NCBI GenBank assembly: GCA_038258425.1 | Contig: JBBSPV010000006.1 | Coordinates: 41,675 to 105,674, forward strand | Direction: 5' to 3' | DNA length: 64,000 nucleotides | Source: DATLGB01 sp038258425 | GTDB taxonomy: Bacteria; Actinomycetota; Thermoleophilia; Solirubrobacterales; Solirubrobacteraceae | Position numbers and translations under genes: made by a program | Notes under the pieces: generated by a model | What the model saw: the letters and a program-made list of their open reading frames with translations, nothing else | Databases searched by the model: none | What the model was told of the DNA's origin: nothing | Shown: positions 18,768 to 24,976 of the stretch, one piece after another | Numbering within the stretch: the stretch's first letter is position 1 | Layout: each line of letters starts with the position of its first letter

Positions 18768-19147
18768 CGCTCACCGTCGTCATCGAGCAGGCGCAGGATG
18801 TCAGCGAATATCGCGCTCGCCGCCACCAGGTCGACGACCATCGCCAACCCGAGCAGCCACCACGCGTCGACGATCCCGACTGCGGCGATGGCGACGACCA
18901 TGACCAGAGTCGCGACAACGAAGAGCAGGAGAAGGCTGTCCCCTCCGTCCTGCGGAGAGCCTCGGTGCACGAGCGCCTGCGACCTTTGGCCGCGCTGCGC
19001 CGGCGCCGCACGGTGATGCTCACGTCCCCTCGCGCTGGGATGGGTTGCGGCGGTCGAGGTCGCCGCGGCTCGGATGCGTCGTGCCAGGACAGGTTCCGAC
19101 GAAGGGACTGGCTTGGGCTCGACGACCACGGTGACCACCTCGAACAC
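18764..19147 (-). CDS. small membrane protein, two predicted TM helices
   Basis: A 127-residue protein with a polar, Arg/Ala-rich N-terminal half (about 70 residues). Two adjacent hydrophobic segments follow, LLLLFVVATLVMVVAIAAVG and WWLLGLAMVVDLVAASAIF, and the tail is short and acidic. No family is recognised. GTG 19147 lies about 7 nt after a TATAAG box (19160-19155), which would make the mRNA leaderless and supports this start. The stop overlaps the next gene's ATG by 4 bp, so it is coupled to the flavoprotein and may anchor it or pass electrons to the membrane (inference). Confidence 0.65.
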   Translation of the reverse strand: MFEVVTVVVEPKPVPSSEPVLARRIRAAATSTAATHPSARGREHHRAAPAQRGQRSQALVHRGSPQDGGDSLLLLFVVATLVMVVAIAAVGIVDAWWLLGLAMVVDLVAASAIFADILRLLDDDGER

Positions 19148-19154
19148 GTAGTTC

Positions 19155-19160
19155 TTATAG
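19155..19160 (-). promoter_or_regulatory. -10 box candidate for small membrane protein/flavoprotein operon
   Basis: TATAAG on the minus strand, in an AT-rich patch unusual for this genome, ends 7 nt before the GTG start at 19147. The expected start point would be at or next to the start codon. No good -35 lies at standard distance. Confidence 0.4.
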
Positions 19161-19190
19161 TTGTCCTGTGTAAATTAGCAGGTCGAGGGT

Positions 19191-19418
19191 TCAGCGAGGT
19201 TCCAACGGGGCGAGGATGCGGACCGCGAGCTCGGGTGCGCAGCCTCGGTCGACGAGCTTGAGCAGCTCATGGAGGTCGACGTCGACGTCGCGTGCCAGCC
19301 GCTCAGCGAGCCGAGCGCTGAAGCCGGCCTGTCGCAGCACCGTCGAGCGCCATCCCAGAACGTCGCCGCTGACCTCCCGACGCGGCCTTCGTCGCAGATC
19401 TGAGTCGCCGGAGGCCAT
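19191..19418 (-). CDS. 75-residue conserved-looking protein of the sigma locus
   Basis: From ATG 19418 the frame encodes 75 residues. The N-terminus is basic (SGDSDLRRRPRREVSG). An amphipathic helical body follows: VLRQAGFSARLAERLARDVD, VDLHELLKLVDRG, CAPELAVRILAPLEPR. I recognise no named family. The start is supported by the shared promoter motif 19425-19454, whose end is 6 nt upstream. A longer start upstream would read through the anti-sigma gene antisense-like. It sits directly downstream of sigma/anti-sigma genes but has its own motif, so it may be a regulator or partner induced with them. Confidence 0.65.
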   Translation of the reverse strand: MASGDSDLRRRPRREVSGDVLGWRSTVLRQAGFSARLAERLARDVDVDLHELLKLVDRGCAPELAVRILAPLEPR

Positions 19419-19424
19419 GTTGAA

Positions 19425-19454
19425 GTTGGTGTCGCGCCCATGACCGTCCTTACC
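19425..19454 (-). promoter_or_regulatory. shared promoter motif, copy 2 (upstream of 75-residue protein)
   Basis: Minus-strand sequence GGTAAGGACGG, 14 bases, then ...CCAAC with the same 30-bp frame as the copies at 20431-20460 and 24771-24800. Its end is 6 nt before ATG 19418, so a transcript starting at the usual distance would be essentially leaderless. Confidence 0.65.
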
Positions 19455-19491
19455 TCGCGTCGAACGGGCCTGACCGACGCCCTCGCGTGCC

Positions 19492-19728
19492 TCAGGCCAC
19501 GTCGGCTTGCGCGACGAAGTCGCGAAGGCTCTCGTGGTCCTCGCGACACGCCGGGCAGCCTTGGAGGTGCTCGCGCAGCCCTGGCAGGCGGCCGTCGGCG
19601 TCCTCGGCCGCAAGCTCGAGCTCGACGTACTCGTCGAGAAGCTCGAAGCACTCCTCGCAGGTGACTTCCGGCCCGGCAGGGCCAAGCAAGCGGTCGATCA
19701 GCTCTCGAGGTCGCGGGTCCGCGCTCAT
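19492..19728 (-). CDS. zinc-finger anti-sigma factor
   Basis: A 78-residue protein of the zf-HC2/ZAS anti-sigma type. It carries CEECFELLDEYVELELA followed by LREHLQGCPACREDHESL. The HxxxCxxC signature (His-Leu-Gln-Gly-Cys-Pro-Ala-Cys) plus the upstream Cys forms the zinc site that in relatives senses redox state and grips the sigma factor. There is no transmembrane helix, so it acts in the cytosol. Its ATG overlaps the sigma-factor stop by 4 bp. The pairing strongly implies it is the cognate anti-sigma factor. Confidence 0.88.
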   Translation of the reverse strand: MSADPRPRELIDRLLGPAGPEVTCEECFELLDEYVELELAAEDADGRLPGLREHLQGCPACREDHESLRDFVAQADVA

Positions 19729-20420
19729 GGTCGGGCCTCCCTGTCGCGATCAGCTATCGGATGGCCTGCCTCGGCCAGCGTGGCACGCACTGTCTTGCGC
19801 GCGTCGTGCAAGCTCTTGTACAGCGCTCCGCGGGTCGTCGCCAGGCGTTCGGAGAGCACGTCGATCGGAACCCCGTTGAGCGCGAGCGCCACGAAGACCT
19901 CACGCTGATGCGGAGTCAGCACCGCCGCCATGGCGTCGCGTATCGCCCCCAGCAGCTCGCGGCTCTCGAGCGCCTCGTGAGCCGAGGGTCCCGAGTCCGC
20001 GAAGGTCGGCCAGACCTCCTCGTCGAGCATGACCTCTCGACCGTGCCAGGCACGACGCCGAGCTTTCACGCCCGCCTCGAGGAGCACGAACTTGTACGCC
20101 CAGGTCGTGAACCGACTCGCCCCGCGGAAGCTGTCGAGCTTCGCCAGCACGGCGACCAACGCGTCATCGGTCGCCTGGACCGCCAGGTCGTCGAGCTCCT
20201 GCCGACTGACGTGGGCCAGCGTGTCCCGGCGGCGGCCGAGCTCGAAGCGGGCGCCGCGCAGCAGCAGCCCGTGGAGCTCGGCGATCGCTGCGTCTCGCGC
20301 CGGCCCGGAGCCGCGCAGCGTGGTCAACCACGCCTGGGACTCGTCCGCGGGCACGGCTGAGGCGGCGTTGGCGGGAGCGGGGGGCACCGTCGCCCGAGGA
20401 TATGCCGTCGCGGAAAGCAT
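19725..20420 (-). CDS. ECF-type RNA polymerase sigma factor
   Basis: A 231-residue sigma-70 family factor of ECF class. Region 2 contains LDDLAVQATDDALVAVLAKL then FRGASRFTTWAYKFVLLEAG (promoter melting). Region 4 is VLTPHQREVFVALALNGVPI then VLSERLATTRGALYKSLHDARKTV, the -35 reading helix-turn-helix. I place the start at ATG 20420 because the shared promoter motif (20431-20460) lies immediately upstream. A longer frame from 20498 would translate through that motif. Its stop overlaps the anti-sigma start. The motif upstream of its own gene suggests autoregulation. Confidence 0.88.
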   Translation of the reverse strand: MLSATAYPRATVPPAPANAASAVPADESQAWLTTLRGSGPARDAAIAELHGLLLRGARFELGRRRDTLAHVSRQELDDLAVQATDDALVAVLAKLDSFRGASRFTTWAYKFVLLEAGVKARRRAWHGREVMLDEEVWPTFADSGPSAHEALESRELLGAIRDAMAAVLTPHQREVFVALALNGVPIDVLSERLATTRGALYKSLHDARKTVRATLAEAGHPIADRDREARP

Positions 20421-20430
20421 CGCTTGGGGA

Positions 20431-20460
20431 GTTGGCGATCCCCCCCGGCCGGTTCTTACC
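20431..20460 (-). promoter_or_regulatory. shared promoter motif, copy 1 (upstream of ECF sigma gene)
   Basis: Minus-strand GGTAAGAACCG, 14 bases, CCAAC: the same bipartite 30-bp pattern as copies 2 and 3. It ends 10 nt before ATG 20420. The AGAACC core resembles an ECF -35 element. This would be the autoregulatory promoter of the sigma factor. Confidence 0.65.
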
Positions 20461-20554
20461 TCGCAGGGCGAGAGGCGGGTCACGACATACGACGGCATGG
20501 GGATGGGGCGCTACCGGGCGATGACCAACGACCTCCTCTCAGGAGGACCCCAGG

Positions 20555-21346
20555 TTAACGAGGCAGGCCCGGCAGGCTCGCCTCGCCGTTGCGCGCGGCG
20601 CTGCCGACCACCGACCCGAGGACGTCGAGCGGCAGTGGCAGCAACACGGCGGATCCCTTGCCCTTACCGACCTCCGCGAGCGTCTGGAGGTAGCGGAGCT
20701 GAAGGGACGCGGGATTCCCGGAGAGCAGGTCCGCGGCCTCGGCCAGCCGCGAGGCGGCCTGGAACTCGGCCTCGGCGTTGATCACCTGTGCGCGTCGATC
20801 GCGCTCGGCCTCCGCCTGGCGCGCCATCGCACGCTGCATCTCCTGTGGGATCCCCACGTCCTTGATCTCGACCGCGATGACCTTGACCCCCCACGGCTCG
20901 GTCTGCTCGTCGATGATCCGCTGGAGATCCTCGTTGAGGTGCTCGCGCTCGGAGAGCAGCGTGTCGAGCTCCGCCTTGCCGAGCACCGAGCGCAGCGTGG
21001 TCTTCGCGATCTCCGACGTTGCCTGCAGGAAGTCCTCGATGTCGATGACCGACGCATCGGGATCCACGACGCGGAAGTAGGCGACCGCGTCGACGCGCGC
21101 CGGCACGTTGTCGCGGGTGATCACGTCCTGGGGTGGGATCGTGTGTGTGATCGTACGCAACGTGACGCGCACCATGCGATCCGCGATCGGCACGAGCAAG
21201 ATCAGGCCGGGGCCCCTCTGGGCGACGAGGCGGCCGAAGCGGAACACGACCCCTCGCTCGTACTCCCGCAGGACCCGCACAGAAGAGCCGGCCAACGCCA
21301 GCCCCAGCGCCACCAACACCACCAGAACGATCAGGACAGCGGTCAT
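20555..21346 (-). CDS. SPFH/band 7 protein (slipin family)
   Basis: A 263-residue membrane-anchored stomatin/slipin. An N-terminal hydrophobic helix (VLIVLVVLVALGLALAG) is followed by the band-7 core REYERGVVFRFGRLVAQRGPG, VITRDNVPARVDAVAYFRVV, and the coiled-coil arm with QRAMARQAEAERDRRAQVIN and AEAEFQAASRLAEAADLL. Slipins scaffold membrane microdomains, usually with an NfeD partner, and that partner is the gene just upstream. I chose ATG 21346, whose ATGA overlaps the NfeD stop, over a start 18 bases earlier. It is the last gene of the operon led by the ferredoxin-reductase-like gene. Confidence 0.9.
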   Translation of the reverse strand: MTAVLIVLVVLVALGLALAGSSVRVLREYERGVVFRFGRLVAQRGPGLILLVPIADRMVRVTLRTITHTIPPQDVITRDNVPARVDAVAYFRVVDPDASVIDIEDFLQATSEIAKTTLRSVLGKAELDTLLSEREHLNEDLQRIIDEQTEPWGVKVIAVEIKDVGIPQEMQRAMARQAEAERDRRAQVINAEAEFQAASRLAEAADLLSGNPASLQLRYLQTLAEVGKGKGSAVLLPLPLDVLGSVVGSAARNGEASLPGLPR

Positions 21347-21864
21347 CTCGAGTTCATCTCCCATTCCTCGGCCGGTCGGACAGTGAGCGTCAGCCCATCG
21401 ATCGACTCGACGACGACGATGCTGCCCTCGGCCAAAGGCGCACCTTCACCCTCGAGTTCCCAGAGGCGAGCTCGCCAGAGCGCACCGTCGAGCTGCACCT
21501 GGCCGAGGGGCCGCGGCGCCACGCGAACGGTCGCCACACGGCCGACGAGCGCGCGGCGGCCGCTGCGGACCGCGAGGCGGTGCGCCGCAAGCGACTTCGT
21601 CAGCAACAGCCAGGAAAGCGCGAGACCGGCCAGCCCGACGGTCACGCCGGCGGCCACAACCGCCACAACCGACAGACCGGCCCCGGAGAGCGTGAGCACC
21701 ACGCCTGCGGTGAGTGACGCCGCAGCGCAGGCGCCGAGCACGCCGTGCGCGGACAGGTGCGCCTCCGCCACCAGGAGCGGGGCGCTCAGTAGCATGAGCA
21801 CGATGGCCAGGGTGGCGATCCCCGCGGCCAGCGGTGGCGCGATCAGGCCGATCAGAAGGGGCAT
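21343..21864 (-). CDS. NfeD-like membrane protein
   Basis: A 173-residue partner of slipin: four or so hydrophobic helices (LIGLIAPPLAAGIATLAIVL and others), then a soluble OB-fold C-terminus ALVGRVATVRVAPRPLGQVQL and ARLWELEGEGAPLAEGSIV, as in NfeD. The serine-protease domain of long NfeD proteins is lacking, so this is the short form. ATG 21864 begins the hydrophobic part. A longer frame from ATG 22056 would overlap the DUF488 stop as ATGA, but would add 64 His/Cys/Trp-rich residues unlike NfeD. That start is less likely but not excluded. Confidence 0.8.
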   Translation of the reverse strand: MPLLIGLIAPPLAAGIATLAIVLMLLSAPLLVAEAHLSAHGVLGACAAASLTAGVVLTLSGAGLSVVAVVAAGVTVGLAGLALSWLLLTKSLAAHRLAVRSGRRALVGRVATVRVAPRPLGQVQLDGALWRARLWELEGEGAPLAEGSIVVVESIDGLTLTVRPAEEWEMNSR

Positions 21865-22052
21865 GACTCCGAGCTTGGGCTGCCACCGCGCCGGACACCA
21901 TGCAGGTGAGTGCCCATCTGCGAGGCATGCGCGCCCCAGGTGGCAGTCGAGATGAACCCGCCCGTGGTCGCTTCCGATGCCCCAGTGGGTCACTTGGCGT
22001 CCCACACGAATCAGCGTCGGCCGGTCGAGGGCGAGGCATGCCCCGAGACCGT

Positions 22053-22421
22053 TCATGGCAGCTCACGCCTGGGCAGGCCACGCTTCAGGACGTCGAGGAG
22101 CACGACGGCGTCGTTGTGCTCGGCGTCATGAGCCGAGAACACCAGCGTGAGCCTCCCCTCCCGGGCCCGCCGGCGCAGCTCCGACAGGCGGGGCCGCTGG
22201 CTGCGGAGCTCCTCGACGTAGCGTCGGCGGAACTCCGCAAAGCGCGCGGGATCGTGTGCGAACCACCGGCGCAGCTCCGCGCTCGGGGCGAGATCACTCT
22301 CCCAGGCGTCGAGCCGGGCGCGTTCGCGAGACACGCCGCGCGGCCACAGCCTGTCGACGAGCACCCGGAAGCCGTCGGCAGGAGATGCCGGATCGTAGGC
22401 GCGCTTCAGATGGACGTCCAT
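22053..22421 (-). CDS. DUF488 (YeaO-like) protein
   Basis: A 122-residue DUF488 protein. It has the family start VHLKRAYDPASPADGFRVLV-DRLWPRGVSRERA, then LRRWFAHDPARFAEFRRRYVEEL, and ends with LTLVFSAHDAEHNDAVVLLDVL. Members often sit in redox or stress operons; the biochemical role is not established. It starts two bases after the transaldolase stop. It is the third gene of the coupled operon (reductase, transaldolase, DUF488, NfeD, slipin). Confidence 0.88.
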   Translation of the reverse strand: MDVHLKRAYDPASPADGFRVLVDRLWPRGVSRERARLDAWESDLAPSAELRRWFAHDPARFAEFRRRYVEELRSQRPRLSELRRRAREGRLTLVFSAHDAEHNDAVVLLDVLKRGLPRRELP

Positions 22422-22423
22422 CG

Positions 22424-23524
22424 TCAGCCGATCGCCGGGTGAGCTTCGCGCGCCTTGGCGGTCACGCAGTCGAGGAGTTCGCGGTAGCTCTCGCAGAAGG
22501 CCGCGACACCCGCGGCCTCGAGGGCGGCGGTGATCGCCGCGAGGTCGACGCCGGACTGGCCGGCGGCCCGGATCGTCTGCTCGGCCGCGGTCGGGTCCCA
22601 GTCGAACGGTCGTGTCGCGTCACCGTGGTCGGCGAACGCGTGCAGGGTCGTCTCGGGCATGGTGTTCACGACGTCAGCTGCGATCAGCTCCTCGACGTAG
22701 AGGACGTCGGAGTAGGCGGGGTCCTTGGTGCCGGTGCTCGCCCACAGCGGCCGTTGAGCGTTGGCGCCGGCGTCGTGCACCGCGAGCCACCGGTCGTCGG
22801 TGAAGCGCTCGCGATAGTGCGCATAGGCCAGGCGGGCGTTGGCGATCGCGACCGCGCCGCGCAGGGGGGAGCCGTCGTCCAGGGCGGGGTCGGCCTCGGC
22901 GTCCACGCGCGACACGAAGAACGAGGCCACCGAGGCGATCTCATCCACGGGGTGCCCGGCGGCGATCCGTCGCTCGAGACCGGTGATGTAGGCGTCGACA
23001 ACCTGCTCGTAGCGTGCGACGGAGAACAGCAGCGTGACGTTGACGCTGACTCCGTGGGCGGTGAGCTCCTCGATCGCGCCGATGCCGGCTTCCGTGGCCG
23101 GGACCTTGATCATCACGTTGGGCCGGTCGAGGCGGCGCCAGAGCACGAGCGCCTGCTCCACCGTGGCCCCGGCGTCGTCGGCGAGATCGGGAGTGCACTC
23201 GAACGAGACGAACCCGTCGCGCCCGCCGGTGTCGTCGTAGGTCGGGCGCAGATCGTCGGCGGCGCTCCGCACGTCGTCGAGCGCCAGCGCGAAGAACAGC
23301 TCCTGCGGGTCGCTGACGCCGTCGGCCGCGAGCGCGCGGAGCTGATCGTCGTAGCGGTCAGAACCGGTGATCGCCTTGGCGAAGATCGCCGGGTTCGACG
23401 TCGCGCCGGTGACGGAGCAGTCGGCGATCAGCCGGGTGAACGCGCCGGTCTCCAGCAGCTCGCGGGAGAGGGAGTCGAGCCAGATCGAGACGCCGGCCTC
23501 GTGCAGGGTGGCCAGGCGGTTCAT
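22424..23524 (-). CDS. tal: transaldolase
   Basis: A 366-residue transaldolase of the actinobacterial length class. It transfers a dihydroxyacetone unit between sugar phosphates in the non-oxidative pentose phosphate pathway. Seen are the N-terminal SIWLDSLSRELLETG, CSVTGATSNPAIFAKAI and the Schiff-base lysine in NVMIKVPATEAG. FSVARYEQVVDAYITGLERR and SFFVSRVDAEAD follow. ATG 23524 overlaps the stop of the ferredoxin-reductase-like gene (ATGA). Placement in an ECF-controlled operon rather than with transketolase/zwf suggests it boosts pentose-phosphate flux and NADPH supply under stress (inference). Confidence 0.93.
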   Translation of the reverse strand: MNRLATLHEAGVSIWLDSLSRELLETGAFTRLIADCSVTGATSNPAIFAKAITGSDRYDDQLRALAADGVSDPQELFFALALDDVRSAADDLRPTYDDTGGRDGFVSFECTPDLADDAGATVEQALVLWRRLDRPNVMIKVPATEAGIGAIEELTAHGVSVNVTLLFSVARYEQVVDAYITGLERRIAAGHPVDEIASVASFFVSRVDAEADPALDDGSPLRGAVAIANARLAYAHYRERFTDDRWLAVHDAGANAQRPLWASTGTKDPAYSDVLYVEELIAADVVNTMPETTLHAFADHGDATRPFDWDPTAAEQTIRAAGQSGVDLAAITAALEAAGVAAFCESYRELLDCVTAKAREAHPAIG

Positions 23525-24765
23525 GCCGTCGTGCCCCGCGGTGCCGGGACGAGCTCGTCGAGGGGGAGGCCGGGGTCGGCGAGTGAGGCATCGTCGACCG
23601 GGATGCGGGCGTGGATGAGGCGGGCGATCGAGTCGGCGACGTCCCACACGTTGGCGTTCATGCCGGCGACGACCCGATCCTCTGCGACCCAGAAGGCGAC
23701 GAACTCGCGGCCCGCCGGGTCGCCGCGGAAGATCACGCGATCCCACGCGCGCGCGAACCCCGTGTACTCCATGCCGAAGTCGTACTGGTCGGAGAAGAAG
23801 TACGGCAGCCGGTCGTAGGTGGTGTCACGGTCGAGCATGGCCCGGGCGGCGGCGCGCGGCTGGTGGCGGGCGTTGGCCCAGTGCTCGACCCGGACGCGGT
23901 CGCCGTAGAAGGGGTGCCAGGCGTTGGCGACGTCGCCGGCGGCGAAGATGTGCGGCGCGCTGGTGCGGAGGTGCTCGTCGACGTGGACGCCGTTGCCAAC
24001 CTCCAGCCCCGCGTCCTTCGCGAGCCCGATGCGCGGGTCGGCCCCGATGCCCACGACGACGAAGTCGCACTCCAGGGTCCGACCGCCCACGGTCCTCACC
24101 CGGTCGACGGAGCTCACGCCTTCGAACGCCGCTATGCCGGTTCCCATCAGCATCTCGACGCCGTGGTCGGTGTGGACGTCGCGGTAGATGGCGCCCACCT
24201 CCGCTCCGAGCACCCGCTCGAGCGGGACGGCTGCCGGGTCGAGCACGGTCACGTCCAGGCCGCGCTGTCGCGCGGAAGCCGCGACCTCCGAGCCGATCCA
24301 GCCGGCGCCGACGACGATGACCGATCCGCCGCCGTCGAGTCGCTCACGCAGCGCGTCGGAGTCCTCGACGCTGCGCAGGTAGTGGATCCCGTCGAGCTCG
24401 GAGCCGGGAATCGCGAGCCGTCGCGGCTCGGCGCCCGTAGCGAGCAGCAGGCGGTCGAAGCTCAGCTGACTGCCGTCGTCGAGCGTCAGCGACCTGTCGG
24501 CGGCGTCGAGCCCGGTGACGGTTGTGGCGAGTCGGAGGTCGATGTCGTGCTCGGCGTAGAAGCTCTCGTCGTGGACATAGACCTTGTCGCGGCCGGCCTC
24601 GCCGCGCAGGTACTCCTTGGACAGCGGCGGCCGCGCGTAGGGGCGGGCCGACTCGGTGCCGATCAGCAGCAGCCGCCCGTCGAAGCCCTCGGTGCGCAGC
24701 GCCTCGGCGGCCGTGGCGCCGGCGAGGCTGGCCCCGACGACGATAAGGGTCTGTTCTGAGCTCAT
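23521..24765 (-). CDS. FAD-dependent NAD(P)H reductase (ferredoxin/rubredoxin reductase type)
   Basis: A 414-residue flavoprotein of the ferredoxin-reductase family that serves Rieske oxygenases, P450s or rubredoxin. It has TLIVVGASLAGATAAEALR (FAD), ARPPLSKEYLRGEAG, the NAD(P)-binding SVIVVGAGWIGSEVAASAR and the second FAD motif HIFAAGDVANAWHPFYG. The C-terminal lid is LPYFFSDQYDFGMEYTGFAR. ATG 24765 is 5 nt after the shared promoter motif 24771-24800, giving a leaderless transcript. First gene of a five-gene coupled operon. No ferredoxin gene is adjacent, so the electron acceptor is unknown. Confidence 0.9.
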   Translation of the reverse strand: MSSEQTLIVVGASLAGATAAEALRTEGFDGRLLLIGTESARPYARPPLSKEYLRGEAGRDKVYVHDESFYAEHDIDLRLATTVTGLDAADRSLTLDDGSQLSFDRLLLATGAEPRRLAIPGSELDGIHYLRSVEDSDALRERLDGGGSVIVVGAGWIGSEVAASARQRGLDVTVLDPAAVPLERVLGAEVGAIYRDVHTDHGVEMLMGTGIAAFEGVSSVDRVRTVGGRTLECDFVVVGIGADPRIGLAKDAGLEVGNGVHVDEHLRTSAPHIFAAGDVANAWHPFYGDRVRVEHWANARHQPRAAARAMLDRDTTYDRLPYFFSDQYDFGMEYTGFARAWDRVIFRGDPAGREFVAFWVAEDRVVAGMNANVWDVADSIARLIHARIPVDDASLADPGLPLDELVPAPRGTTA

Positions 24766-24770
24766 GACTC

Positions 24771-24800
24771 GTTCGCGCTCGGGTGGGCACGGTTCTTACG
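24771..24800 (-). promoter_or_regulatory. shared promoter motif, copy 3 (upstream of reductase-transaldolase operon)
   Basis: Minus-strand CGTAAGAACCG, 14 bases, CGAAC: the same 30-bp layout as copies 1 and 2. It ends 5 nt before ATG 24765. Consensus over the three is sGTAAGRACsG-N14-CsAAC. Confidence 0.65.
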
Positions 24801-24940
24801 CCTGGTCAGCCGTGCGTGTCCGCGGGCGCACAACGTCCTCTCGGCCACGCGTGCGCGCTCGAGGAGCCGCCGAGACGCCCGATCCCGCTTCAGCGAGCGA
24901 GGCTGCTGGGACGGAGACGGACGATCCGTGGGAAGGCAGC

Positions 24941-24969
24941 TTTACACATGTTTGTTGTGCAAATAGGCT
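24941..24969 (+). promoter_or_regulatory. AT-rich inverted repeat and promoter of the cytochrome b/molybdoenzyme gene
   Basis: TTTACACA (24941-24948), 7 bases, TGTGCAAA (24956-24963) form an imperfect inverted repeat in an AT-rich island. Read as a promoter, TTTACA (-35) is 17 bp from TAGGCT (24964-24969), and the start point would fall on the GTG at 24977. An operator overlapping the promoter is plausible. Confidence 0.45.
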
Positions 24970-24976
24970 GGTCGGC

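Noticed and set aside
20421..20498. Longer start of the ECF sigma factor at 20498
   Set aside because: It would translate through the shared promoter motif, and the added residues are not sigma-like.
21865..22056. 64-residue N-terminal extension of the NfeD protein from ATG 22056
   Set aside because: Although the ATGA overlap with DUF488 is attractive, the His/Cys/Trp-rich extension does not resemble NfeD proteins; kept only as an alternative start.
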